Shown: one piece after another, positions 34,632 through 42,647 of the stretch
Layout of the letters: every line of letters begins with the position of its first letter
Numbering within the stretch: position 1 is the first letter of the stretch
DNA from: Mesorhizobium koreense
GTDB lineage: Bacteria; Pseudomonadota; Alphaproteobacteria; Rhizobiales; Rhizobiaceae
Assembly (NCBI RefSeq): GCF_031656215.1
Contig: NZ_CP134228.1
Coordinates: forward strand, 186,001 to 250,000
Direction of reading: 5' to 3'
Length of the DNA stretch: 64,000 bases
Notes under the pieces: generated by a model
What the model was told of the DNA's origin: nothing
Seen by the model: only the letters and a program-made list of their open reading frames with translations
Database searches by the model: none
Made by a program: the position numbers and the translations under genes

Positions 34632-35474
34632 TCAGAGCTGCCAGACTTTGGGGAGTGACCGGCCCATCGAAAACTCAGCCAGTAAGGGGATGAGCACGCG
34701 CCGGAGCGAGAAGCCATCTGCGGCGGCGAGCCGAACAAGTAGCTTACCGCCCCAGGCGCTGGCGCCGCCGGCGTTTCCGATAATTTCGCGAACGGGTTCA
34801 AGGAATTGCTCGCATTCAGATGCAACCAGCAGCACCGTGGCCATGGCGGCATTACCGGCCAGAATGGCAGGCCGCATCAACTGGCAGGCAATATTACCCT
34901 CGAAGCGAAGCTCGTCGGCAAAGATAAGTTTTCCGTCGCGGCTAATGCGCCAGCGATCGCGAAACGTGCCGGATTGAATGGTTTCGCCCATGGCTGCACG
35001 GCCAAAAACGGTCGCTTCGGAGATGAGCAGTTCGGCGTCGTCAGCAAGATCGGCTTCCAGCCGCCGGGTCATGCGTCCGCCATTGAAAAGGATCGTCTCC
35101 TGCGGCAGCCAGTCAAGCCGAGCACCCGCCCCGACCTCAATACGGTTCGTGACGCTCACCAGCGCGCCCGTCGATTTGTATATACGTTCGCAGGCCTGTG
35201 TCGTGAGCGTAGCCCGCGCGCCCTCCAGTAATTCAAATTCAGTGCCGAACACGTCGCCGCCGGTCATGCCACCGGCGGTATTGATGAGGACCGCTTCGGG
35301 GATACCGTTGGTCGCGCGCGGAAAACGGACCTTTGCCGACCCGTCCTGATGCAGCCGGAAGAGATGCGTTACGCCGTCCCGCCGCCGGAAAACCATGCGC
35401 ACCTTTCCGCTGGCGCGCTGTGGTTTCGGCGGGGGACGCCGGACGCTCTCAGAGCATGAGGTGTCGACGAACAT
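34632..35474 (-). CDS. ureD: Urease accessory protein UreD
   Basis: About 280 aa. Scaffold of the nickel-insertion complex with UreF and UreG. It has KVRMVFRRRDGVTHLFRLHQ and LINTAGGMTGGDVFGTEFEL, the diagnostic UreD block, then TTQACERIYKSTGA and WLPQETILFNGGRM. The ATG at 35474 overlaps the end of urtE by 26 bases, consistent with one transcript from urt into ure. An ATG at 35483, or starts further upstream, are possible. Confidence 0.94.
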   Translation of the reverse strand: MFVDTSCSESVRRPPPKPQRASGKVRMVFRRRDGVTHLFRLHQDGSAKVRFPRATNGIPEAVLINTAGGMTGGDVFGTEFELLEGARATLTTQACERIYKSTGALVSVTNRIEVGAGARLDWLPQETILFNGGRMTRRLEADLADDAELLISEATVFGRAAMGETIQSGTFRDRWRISRDGKLIFADELRFEGNIACQLMRPAILAGNAAMATVLLVASECEQFLEPVREIIGNAGGASAWGGKLLVRLAAADGFSLRRVLIPLLAEFSMGRSLPKVWQL

Positions 35475-36144
35475 CCGGTTCATCCAGGCTGTCAGCCTCT
35501 CCGGTGAAGACGATCCGGCCACGATCCATGATTGCCACGGAATCGGCAAGCTCTCTTGCAAAATCCAGATATTGTTCCACCAGAAGGATGGTCAGGCCCG
35601 CCGTATCGCGCAGATAGGTGATGGCCCGGCCGATATCCTTGATGATGGAAGGCTGGATGCCTTCCGTCGGCTCGTCCAGCACCAGAAGCTTCGGGCGCAT
35701 GACCAGCGCGCGGCCGATGGCGAGTTGCTGCTGCTGGCCGCCGGACAGATCGCCGCCGCGACGACCGAGCATGTCCTTCAGCACCGGAAACAGTTCGAAC
35801 ACGTGATCCGGGATGGACCGCTGCGCGCGCTTCAGTGGCGTCATGCCGGTCTCCAGATTCTCGCGCACGCTGAGCAAGGGAAAGATTTCCCGGCCCTGCG
35901 GCACGAATGCGATGCCCGACCGGGCGCGATCGTACGCCGCGCTCCGGCCGAGCGCCTTCCCCTCGAAGGCAACCTGGCCCGACGTCAGCCTCAGATGGCC
36001 GACGATCGCTCTCATCAAACTGGTCTTGCCCACGCCATTACGGCCGAGCACACAGGTGATCCTGCCCTTTTCCGCCTTCAGTGAAACGTCGCGCAAGGCG
36101 ACAGCCGCGCCGTAATGGAGCGTTGCGTGTTCGACCTCAAGCAT
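35449..36144 (-). CDS. urtE: Urea ABC transporter ATPase UrtE
   Basis: A 231-aa LivF-like ATPase of the urea transporter. It has Walker A GRNGVGKTS, Q-loop FVPQGREIFPLL, signature DLSGGQQQQLAIG, Walker B LLVLDEPTEG and switch LVEQYLDFA. The ATG at 36144 (LEVEHATLHYGAA) is the family start and has GGGGAG upstream. The frame stays open to an ATG at 36267, 3 bases from the urtD stop. That would add a 41-residue Pro/Ala-rich head, so the true start is uncertain. Confidence 0.93.
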   Translation of the reverse strand: MLEVEHATLHYGAAVALRDVSLKAEKGRITCVLGRNGVGKTSLMRAIVGHLRLTSGQVAFEGKALGRSAAYDRARSGIAFVPQGREIFPLLSVRENLETGMTPLKRAQRSIPDHVFELFPVLKDMLGRRGGDLSGGQQQQLAIGRALVMRPKLLVLDEPTEGIQPSIIKDIGRAITYLRDTAGLTILLVEQYLDFARELADSVAIMDRGRIVFTGEADSLDEPDVRRHLML

Positions 36145-36269
36145 GGGGCGGCTCCCCGCCGCGTGGTCCCCCCGCGCCCCCGGCGCCAGGGCCGGGGGTG
36201 GCGTGTCTTCCGGCGCGCCAGAGGGGGTTCGCGAAAATGGTGCAGGTGCGAACGGTTTGTCTGGCATGG

Positions 36270-37022
36270 TCAGCGCCCCAGATAGACTTCGACGACACGT
36301 TGGTCGGCGGAAACGAAATCGAGCGTGCCCTCTGACAGTACCGAGCCTTCGTGCAGGCAGGTGACCTTGACACCCAGTTCGCGCACGAAATGCATGTCGT
36401 GCTCGACGACGATGACGGAATGCGTCTCGGCGATTGCCTTGAGCAGCCGCGCTGTCTCTTCCGTCTCCGCATCGGTCATGCCGGCGACCGGCTCGTCGAC
36501 CAGGAGAAGTTTCGGGTCCTGCGCGAGCAGCATACCTATCTCCAGCCATTGCTTTTGCCCGTGCGAAAGATCGGCTGCTAGGTCTTGCCGCCGTTCCGTC
36601 AATCGAACCATGGCGAGGATCTCCCCGATGCGCTCCGCCTGCCGGGCCGAGCGCCCTTCGAACAAGGCCTTGACCACGCTGCGTTTCCCTTTCAGCGCGA
36701 GCAGCAGATTGTCCTCGGCCGTGTGGCTCTCGAAGACGGTCGGCTTCTGGAACTTGCGGCCGATGCCGAGCATGGCGATTTCGGCCTCGTCGTGGCGGGT
36801 GAGATCGACATCGCCGTCGAAGAAGACTTCCCCCTCGTCCGGCTTCGTCTTCCCGGTGATGATGTCCATCATGGTCGTCTTGCCGGCGCCGTTCGGGCCG
36901 ATGATGGCGCGCATCTCGCCCTTTTCCAGCACCAGCGACAAATTGTTGACGGCGCGGAAGCCGTCAAAGGAGACAGAGACGCCATCGAGGTAAAGGATGG
37001 GCTTTGTTGCGTCCGACATCAT
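36270..37022 (-). CDS. urtD: Urea ABC transporter ATPase UrtD
   Basis: A 250-aa LivG-like ATPase. It has Walker A GPNGAGKTT, Q-loop IGRKFQKPTVFE, signature LSHGQKQWLEIG (as in other UrtD proteins, where the usual LSGGQ is LSHGQ), Walker B LLLVDEPVAG and switch His VVEHDMHFVREL. It pairs with UrtE to drive the UrtBC permease. It abuts urtC directly. Confidence 0.96.
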   Translation of the reverse strand: MMSDATKPILYLDGVSVSFDGFRAVNNLSLVLEKGEMRAIIGPNGAGKTTMMDIITGKTKPDEGEVFFDGDVDLTRHDEAEIAMLGIGRKFQKPTVFESHTAEDNLLLALKGKRSVVKALFEGRSARQAERIGEILAMVRLTERRQDLAADLSHGQKQWLEIGMLLAQDPKLLLVDEPVAGMTDAETEETARLLKAIAETHSVIVVEHDMHFVRELGVKVTCLHEGSVLSEGTLDFVSADQRVVEVYLGR

Positions 37023-38207
37023 CTACTCCGCAGCCTCCGCCGTCAGTCCGCTATCCTCGGGAAAGTTGTCGGGTTCGATTCCCTTCTCGGCAGCGGCCGA
37101 GATGCGTCGCGCGCGCAGCGCGGACCAGCCGTCGACGAGCGTGCCGACGATACCTTTCGGCAGGAAAAGCGTGACCAGGATGAACAGACCGCCCAGCGCG
37201 AAAAGCCAGAATTCGGGAAAGGCGCCGGTGAACCAGCTCTTGCCCCAGTTGACGACCAGCGCCCCGATGATCGGGCCGACGAGGGTGGCGCGGCCGCCAA
37301 CCGCCGTCCAGATCACGATCTCGATGGAATTGGCCGGTGCGAATTCGCTCGGATTGATGATGCCGACCTGGGGCATGTAGAGCGCGCCGGCAATCCCCGC
37401 CATCACGGCGGATGCGGTGAAAGCGAAGAGCTTGACGTTCTCCGGCCGCCAGCCGAGGAAGCGCGTGCGGCTTTCCGCATCGCGCACCGCAATCATGAGC
37501 TTCCCGTATTTCGACTTCACGAAGAAGGCGACGAGGACGATCGCCAGCGCCAGGGTCAGCGCGCTTGCGGCGAACAGTGCAGCGCGGGTCTCGCCCGACT
37601 GGATGTCGAAGCCGAGCATATCCTTGAAATCGGTAAGGCCGTTGTTGCCGCCGAAGCCCATGTCGTTCCGGAAGAAAGCGAGCAGCAGCGCGTAGGTCAT
37701 CGCCTGGGTTATGATCGATAGGTAGACGCCGGTGACACGGCTCCTGAACGCGAACCAGCCGAAGACGAAGGCCAGCAGCCCCGGCACCAGCATCACCATG
37801 ATGGCGGCGACCCAGAAATGGTTGAAGCCGTACCAGAACCAGGGCAATTCCTTCCAGTTCAGGAAGACCATGAAGTCGGGCAGGATCGGGTTTCCGTAGA
37901 CGCCCCTCGAGCCGATCTGCCGCATCAGGTACATGCCCATCGCGTAGCCGCCGAGCGCGAAGAAGGCGCCGTGACCAAGCGAAAGGATGCCGCAATAGCC
38001 CCACACCAGATCGAGGGCGAGCGCCAGAAGCGCATAGGTCAGGTACTTGCCGAAAAGCGTGACGACATAGGTCGGGATATGCAGAGCACTGCCCGGCGGG
38101 ACGGCGAGGTTGAGCATCGGCACGATGATGGCCGACACCGCCAGTGCCAGTACAGCAAGTGCAACGTGCCAGGTAAAGCCGTCGGCGAAGGCGCCGCGCG
38201 TCATCAT
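37023..38207 (-). CDS. urtC: Urea ABC transporter permease UrtC
   Basis: About 394 aa. LivM-like permease with ten or so hydrophobic segments. It has DLVWGYCGILSLGHGAFFAL, the family motif, then YLSIITQAMTYALLLAFF and ESRTRFLGWRPENVKLFAF. It ends with a short charged tail. The start overlaps the urtB stop (ATGA, 4 bases); a second ATG follows directly. The long upstream frame is a shadow of urtB. Confidence 0.95.
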   Translation of the reverse strand: MMTRGAFADGFTWHVALAVLALAVSAIIVPMLNLAVPPGSALHIPTYVVTLFGKYLTYALLALALDLVWGYCGILSLGHGAFFALGGYAMGMYLMRQIGSRGVYGNPILPDFMVFLNWKELPWFWYGFNHFWVAAIMVMLVPGLLAFVFGWFAFRSRVTGVYLSIITQAMTYALLLAFFRNDMGFGGNNGLTDFKDMLGFDIQSGETRAALFAASALTLALAIVLVAFFVKSKYGKLMIAVRDAESRTRFLGWRPENVKLFAFTASAVMAGIAGALYMPQVGIINPSEFAPANSIEIVIWTAVGGRATLVGPIIGALVVNWGKSWFTGAFPEFWLFALGGLFILVTLFLPKGIVGTLVDGWSALRARRISAAAEKGIEPDNFPEDSGLTAEAAE

Positions 38208-39820
38208 GCTTCCACCGCCCGGCCCTTGAGTGCGAACAGGCCACGCGGACGCTTCTGGATGAAGAGGATGATCAGGACGAGGATCAGAATCTTCGCCAGT
38301 ACCGCGCCGGCATAGGGTTCGAGGAACTTGTTGAGGATGCCGAGCGAGAAGGCGCCGACCAGCGTTCCCCACAGATTGCCGACGCCACCGAACACCACGA
38401 CCATGAAACTGTCGACAATGTAGCTCTGGCCGAGATTGGGCGAGACATTGTCGATCTGGGAAAGCGCGACGCCGGCGATGCCGGCAATGCCGGAGCCGAG
38501 CGCGAAGGTAAGCGCATCGACCCAGGACGTACGGATGCCCATGGAGGACGCCATGCGGCGGTTCTGCGTCACCGCGCGCATATGCAGTCCCCAGGATGTG
38601 CGGTTGAAGACATGGAGAAGCACGGCGAACACCACGAGCGCGAAGAGCATGATCCACAGCCGGTTCCAGGTGATTGCCAGTTGCCCGACATCGAACTCGC
38701 CGGACATCCATGACGGATTACCGACGTCGCGATTGTTCGGGCCGAAGATCGACCGCACCGCCTGTTGGAGGATGAGCGATACGCCCCAGGTCGCCAGCAG
38801 GGTTTCGAGCGGGCGGCCATAAAGGAAGCGGATGATGCCGCGTTCGATGACCAAGCCGATGACACCGGCGACCAGGAAGGCAAGCGGCAGCGCTATAGCC
38901 AGCGACCAGTCGAGGAGGCTCGGGCAAGACGAGCGGATGATTTCCTGTACAACGAAGGTCGTGTAGGCGCCGAGCATCACCATTTCGCCATGCGCCATAT
39001 TGATCACCCCCATAACGCCGAAGGTGATGGCGAGGCCGATCGCCGCGAGCAGCAGCACGGAACCGAGCGAGATGCCGTACCAGACGTTCTGCGCGATGCT
39101 CCACCAGGCGAGCACGTCGCGGATATTGGAAATCGCAGCCGCCGCTTTTCCCTTCAGCCCCCCTTTTGCAGTGGCCTCATAGGAGAGGAGCAAGGAGAGC
39201 GTGTCGCGGTCGCCGCGCGCCCCGAGGAGGTCGATCGCGGCTTCCTTCTCGGCGTCACTCTTGTCGGAAACCAGAACGGCGGAGGCCCGTGCCGCTTCCA
39301 TGCGCCGCTTGACGGAGGCGTTCGTCTCCTTGGCGATCGCCGCATCCAGTGCCTCTATCGTGGATGGGTCGGGGCTGTTCAGCATGGTAGTCGCTGCGGC
39401 CAGCCTTACGGAGGGATCCTTGGCGGCGAGGGTCAGGTTGCCGACCGCGTCGCCTATGAGGCGGCGAAGGCTGTTCTTCACCTTCACCTTCGTCATCGCT
39501 TCCTTGGCGGCCGAACCTTCGGCCTTGCCCGTCAACGGATCGAAAAGGCCGAAACTATCGGGCTTTTCCTTGACGATGAAGACTGCGCCGCCGGGCTGCC
39601 GCACATAGAGATTTCCGTCGGAAAGTGCGTTAAGCGCCCGGGCAACGGCGGGATCGCCCGTCGCCGCGACCTCCTTCACCACCTTCTCGACGTCCGAGAA
39701 GCTCTTGGTCTGGCCGAATTTGGCTACAGCCGCGCGGACTGCCGCCTGGTCGGCACGGGCGACCGTCGGCGCGGCCACCAGCATGGCAAGGAGAAAGACG
39801 GCGCTTCGGAGAAGAAACAT
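38204..39820 (-). CDS. urtB: Urea ABC transporter permease UrtB
   Basis: A 538-aa permease with the UrtB-specific layout. A signal-like helix (LLRSAVFLLAMLVAAPTVARA) leads into a ~250-residue periplasmic helical-repeat domain (for example DPSVRLAAATTMLNSPDPST). The LivH-like membrane half follows with GLAITFGVMGVINMAHGEMV, RAVTQNRRMASSMGI and VVFGGVGNLWGTLVGAF. The ATG at 39820 starts exactly at the signal helix. There are 100 bases to urtA, the largest gap inside the block. Confidence 0.95.
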   Translation of the reverse strand: MFLLRSAVFLLAMLVAAPTVARADQAAVRAAVAKFGQTKSFSDVEKVVKEVAATGDPAVARALNALSDGNLYVRQPGGAVFIVKEKPDSFGLFDPLTGKAEGSAAKEAMTKVKVKNSLRRLIGDAVGNLTLAAKDPSVRLAAATTMLNSPDPSTIEALDAAIAKETNASVKRRMEAARASAVLVSDKSDAEKEAAIDLLGARGDRDTLSLLLSYEATAKGGLKGKAAAAISNIRDVLAWWSIAQNVWYGISLGSVLLLAAIGLAITFGVMGVINMAHGEMVMLGAYTTFVVQEIIRSSCPSLLDWSLAIALPLAFLVAGVIGLVIERGIIRFLYGRPLETLLATWGVSLILQQAVRSIFGPNNRDVGNPSWMSGEFDVGQLAITWNRLWIMLFALVVFAVLLHVFNRTSWGLHMRAVTQNRRMASSMGIRTSWVDALTFALGSGIAGIAGVALSQIDNVSPNLGQSYIVDSFMVVVFGGVGNLWGTLVGAFSLGILNKFLEPYAGAVLAKILILVLIILFIQKRPRGLFALKGRAVEA

Positions 39821-39920
39821 CGAAGGTTCGATCTTTTTATGAGTTCCGGGTTCTGGCTCCCGGGCCGGCAGGAGGAAGAGCCGGCCCGGAAGCACCGCGG
39901 TCAAACGGTCGATGATCCGC

Positions 39921-41231
39921 TCAGTTGGTCCCCTCGCCGCCGCACTTGCCGGTCTTGACGTTGAAATTGCCGCAGGACATCGGCTTGCGCCAATCGGAGA
40001 TCAGGTCCTTGGAGCCCGGCAGGTAGTCCGACCATTCATCGCCCGGCACAGTTCCCGCGGTCTGCCAGACGGTCTCGAACTGGCCGTCGTCCTGGATCTC
40101 GCCGATCAGCACCGGCTTGGTGATGTGGTGGTTCGGCATCATGGTGGCGTAGCCACCCGTCAGGTTCGGCACGGTGACACCAACCATGGCGTCGATGACC
40201 TTGTCCGGATCGGTCGTGCCGGCCTTCTCGACGGCCTTGATCCACATGTTGAAGCCGATGTAATGCGCTTCCATCGGGTCATTGGTGGTGCGCTTGTCGT
40301 TCTTGATGAACTTGTGCCACTCTTCGATGAAGGCCTTGTTCGCCGGCGTATCGACGCTCTCGAAATAGTTCCAGGCGGCGAGATGGCCGACCAGCGGCTT
40401 GGTGTCCATGCCGGATAGCTCCTCCTCGCCGACCGAGAAGGCCATGACCGGGATGTCCTCGGCCTTGACGCCCTGGTTGCCGAGTTCCTTGTAGAAGGGC
40501 ACGTTGGCGTCGCCGTTGACAGTCGATATCACGGCAGTCTTCTTGCCGGCTGAGCCAAAACCTTTGATCCTGGAGACTTCGGTCTGCCAGTCGGAGAAGC
40601 CGAACGGCGTATAGTTGACCATGATATCTTCGGCGGGCACGCCCTTCGCCTTCAGATAGGCTTCGAGGATCTTGTTTGTGGTGCGCGGGTAGACGTAGTC
40701 AGTGCCCTCGAGCACCCAGCGCTTCACCGAGCCGCCATCGGCGCTCATCAGATAGTCGACGGCGGGAATCGCCTGCTGGTTCGGAGCCGCACCCGTATAG
40801 AAGACGTTCCTTTCTCTCTCCTCGCCCTCATATTGCACCGGGTAGAAGAGAATGCTGTCGAGCTCCTTGAAGACCGGCAGCACGGATTTACGGCTGACCG
40901 AAGTCCAGCAACCGAACACGGCCGACACCTTGTCCTTGGAGATCAGTTCACGGGCCTTCTCGGCGAAAAGAGGCCAGTTGGAAGCCGGATCGACGACGAC
41001 CGCTTCCAGCTTCTTGCCGAGCAAGCCGCCCTTCTTGTTCTGCTCGTCGATGAGCATCAGCATGTCGTCCTTCAGCGTCGTCTCGGAAATCGCCATCGTC
41101 CCCGAGAGCGAGTGAAGGATGCCGACTTTGATGGTACCGTCCTGGGCCATGGTCCAGCCCGGGAAACTCAGCGTCATTAGGGCAACGGCTGTAGCGAGCA
41201 ATTTGCCGCGTCCACGGAGAATCCGGTTCAT
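39921..41231 (-). CDS. urtA: Urea ABC transporter substrate-binding protein UrtA
   Basis: A 436-aa periplasmic urea receptor with a signal sequence (LLATAVALMTLSFPGWTMAQDG). It has KVGILHSLSGTMAISETTLKD, FGCWTSVSRKSVLPVF and FYPVQYEGEERERNVFYTGA, the UrtA block, and the Cys-containing tail CGNFNVKTGKCGGEG. The ATG at 41231 has the signal sequence in frame; an upstream GTG/ATG frame to 41285 would overlap the sigma-54 promoter. It is first in the urt-ure transcript. Confidence 0.96.
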   Translation of the reverse strand: MNRILRGRGKLLATAVALMTLSFPGWTMAQDGTIKVGILHSLSGTMAISETTLKDDMLMLIDEQNKKGGLLGKKLEAVVVDPASNWPLFAEKARELISKDKVSAVFGCWTSVSRKSVLPVFKELDSILFYPVQYEGEERERNVFYTGAAPNQQAIPAVDYLMSADGGSVKRWVLEGTDYVYPRTTNKILEAYLKAKGVPAEDIMVNYTPFGFSDWQTEVSRIKGFGSAGKKTAVISTVNGDANVPFYKELGNQGVKAEDIPVMAFSVGEEELSGMDTKPLVGHLAAWNYFESVDTPANKAFIEEWHKFIKNDKRTTNDPMEAHYIGFNMWIKAVEKAGTTDPDKVIDAMVGVTVPNLTGGYATMMPNHHITKPVLIGEIQDDGQFETVWQTAGTVPGDEWSDYLPGSKDLISDWRKPMSCGNFNVKTGKCGGEGTN

Positions 41232-41251
41232 GCGCGCACTCCCTTTCGATC

Positions 41252-41266
41252 TTGTGCATTGCACAA
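41252..41266. promoter_or_regulatory. Palindrome at the urtA transcription start
   Basis: TTGTGCATTGCACAA is a perfect 7-1-7 palindrome lying between the -12 element and the urtA ATG, over the expected start of transcription. It could be a repressor operator or an RNA hairpin at the 5' end of the transcript. The protein that would bind it is not known. Confidence 0.5.
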
Positions 41267-41268
41267 AA

Positions 41269-41285
41269 AGCAAAGCGCGTGCCAA
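41269..41285 (-). promoter_or_regulatory. Sigma-54 (-24/-12) promoter for urtA
   Basis: On the minus strand the segment reads TTGGCACGCGCTTTGCT, a perfect TGGCAC-N5-TTGCW with the GG and GC doublets at the required spacing. Predicted transcription would start near 41258, about 27 bases before the urtA ATG. This implies RpoN and an enhancer-binding activator, most likely NtrC under nitrogen limitation. No clear NtrC site was identified upstream. Confidence 0.85.
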
Positions 41286-41393
41286 ACCGCTGGAGAACTG
41301 GAAAAGCCTTTGAATTTAGTATCTTATCAAGATCGGCCTGAATTGATCTATCATTCTTCGATGCTTATGAATTGAGCTCTCAGCGCGAAAATG

Positions 41394-41410
41394 TCTGATA
41401 ATTAATCAGA
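41394..41410. promoter_or_regulatory. Inverted repeat upstream of urtA
   Basis: TCTGATAATTAATCAGA has 6-base arms around a 5-base AT centre, about 110-125 bases upstream of the -24/-12 promoter. The distance suits an upstream activator site. It does not match the NtrC consensus. The rest of the 41286-41789 region has no coding signal. Confidence 0.35.
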
Positions 41411-41789
41411 TTTTCTATGTGCATATAAAATAAGCAACATAACGCGTCGAGCCGAACGGCGCTGCGTGATTTGAAGGCTGGCAACGTCGCTGGGAAGCCG
41501 GAAAACCTTGCGCAACATGTAATGATCCAACGGACAAGCGCCATGTAGAAGGAGTGCCCTTGGTATACGGCACGAATAACGGCCGGGGTGGCCAGGAAAT
41601 TTAGGTGCGGGCGGCGCTGTCACTGTTGCCGGCATCGAACACAAAAAATCATGGGTGGGACTGGCGGATCAATCTTGAGATTCCCGGTCATGCCAATCGC
41701 GCTGGAACTCGATAGGCTCGACAAAGCTATGAGCTGGAACTGACCGTGGACTTGCCACTGGCGACATCAGCGGCCACCGGGAGCGTTTC

Positions 41790-42566
41790 GTGTTAAAAGG
41801 TAAAGTGGCCGTTGTCACGAGATCGACGCACGGGGCCGGGCTTGGAATCGCATGCAGGCTTGCAGCCGGCGGCGTGGACTTGGCCATCAACGGTTCGGAT
41901 GATTCGATGGCGGCAGAAATATTGCGGGAGGACATTTCCAATACTTATGGCATACGCGTGGCATTCAGCCCGGCAGACGTTTCCGAGCCATGTGGCTCGG
42001 AAATGCTAATCAATGACGTGAACCACATGCTCGGGCGTGTCGACATCCTGATCAACAACGTCGGAGTACAACATGTTGCGGCGGAGAACGAATTCCCTGT
42101 TGAACAATGGAACTCCACGATTGCGAGGAACTTGACGGCTGTTTTCTTCACCACGCGAGCCGTCCTGCCGCAGATGTTCGAACGGGATTGGGGCCGGATA
42201 ATCAATGTCGCTTCGATGCATGGGCCTGTAGCTACGGCAAATCGAGCCGCTTATGTCGCCACCGCACATGGCGTCGTAGGCCTTACGAAATTTATCGCGT
42301 TGGAGACTGCAGCGTCCGGCATCACCTGCAATGCCATCTGCCCTGATTTATTGATTGTAGATCGCCTGGAAAAATTGACAGGGGCCATCGCCACCATGGA
42401 TCAGATAGAACTGGCGGAAGCCGGCGCGAGATTGCCTTACGAGGGAAATCAGCCTCATGGACCGCGCAGGGACCGGTTGGGCCACTTGGCGAGGTTCCTT
42501 TGTTCAGATGCCGCAGCATGCCTGAACGGAGTGACACTACCTGTAGATGACCGCTGGTTCCCGTGA
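41790..42566 (+). CDS. Degenerate short-chain dehydrogenase (3-hydroxybutyrate dehydrogenase-like)
   Basis: A 258-aa protein, full length for an SDR and closest in layout to 3-hydroxybutyrate dehydrogenases. It has VDILINNVGVQHVAAENEFP, then WGRIINVASMHG with catalytic Ser, and AAYVATAHGVVGLTK. The last should read Tyr-x-x-x-Lys, but the Lys is replaced by Ala. The cofactor loop is also altered: VTRSTHGAGLGIA, where TGxxxGxG is expected, has Gly to Arg. The post-catalytic CNAICPDLLIVD has lost the usual Pro-Gly. It starts with GTG, with GGGAG 7 bases upstream. Either it is decaying, or it has a non-enzymatic role. Its codon use is less GC-rich than the urt block. Confidence 0.8.
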   Translation: MLKGKVAVVTRSTHGAGLGIACRLAAGGVDLAINGSDDSMAAEILREDISNTYGIRVAFSPADVSEPCGSEMLINDVNHMLGRVDILINNVGVQHVAAENEFPVEQWNSTIARNLTAVFFTTRAVLPQMFERDWGRIINVASMHGPVATANRAAYVATAHGVVGLTKFIALETAASGITCNAICPDLLIVDRLEKLTGAIATMDQIELAEAGARLPYEGNQPHGPRRDRLGHLARFLCSDAAACLNGVTLPVDDRWFP

Positions 42567-42647
42567 TAAGCGCAGTTTCTGGGCCCTTGGACTTCGCCAT
42601 ATTGAAACGGCCGTTTTCTTCATGACATAACGCCACGCGTGCCAACG

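Noticed and set aside
41402-41644. 80-codon minus-strand frame upstream of urtA
   Set aside because: No ribosome binding site and no motif; the segment is better explained as promoter region.
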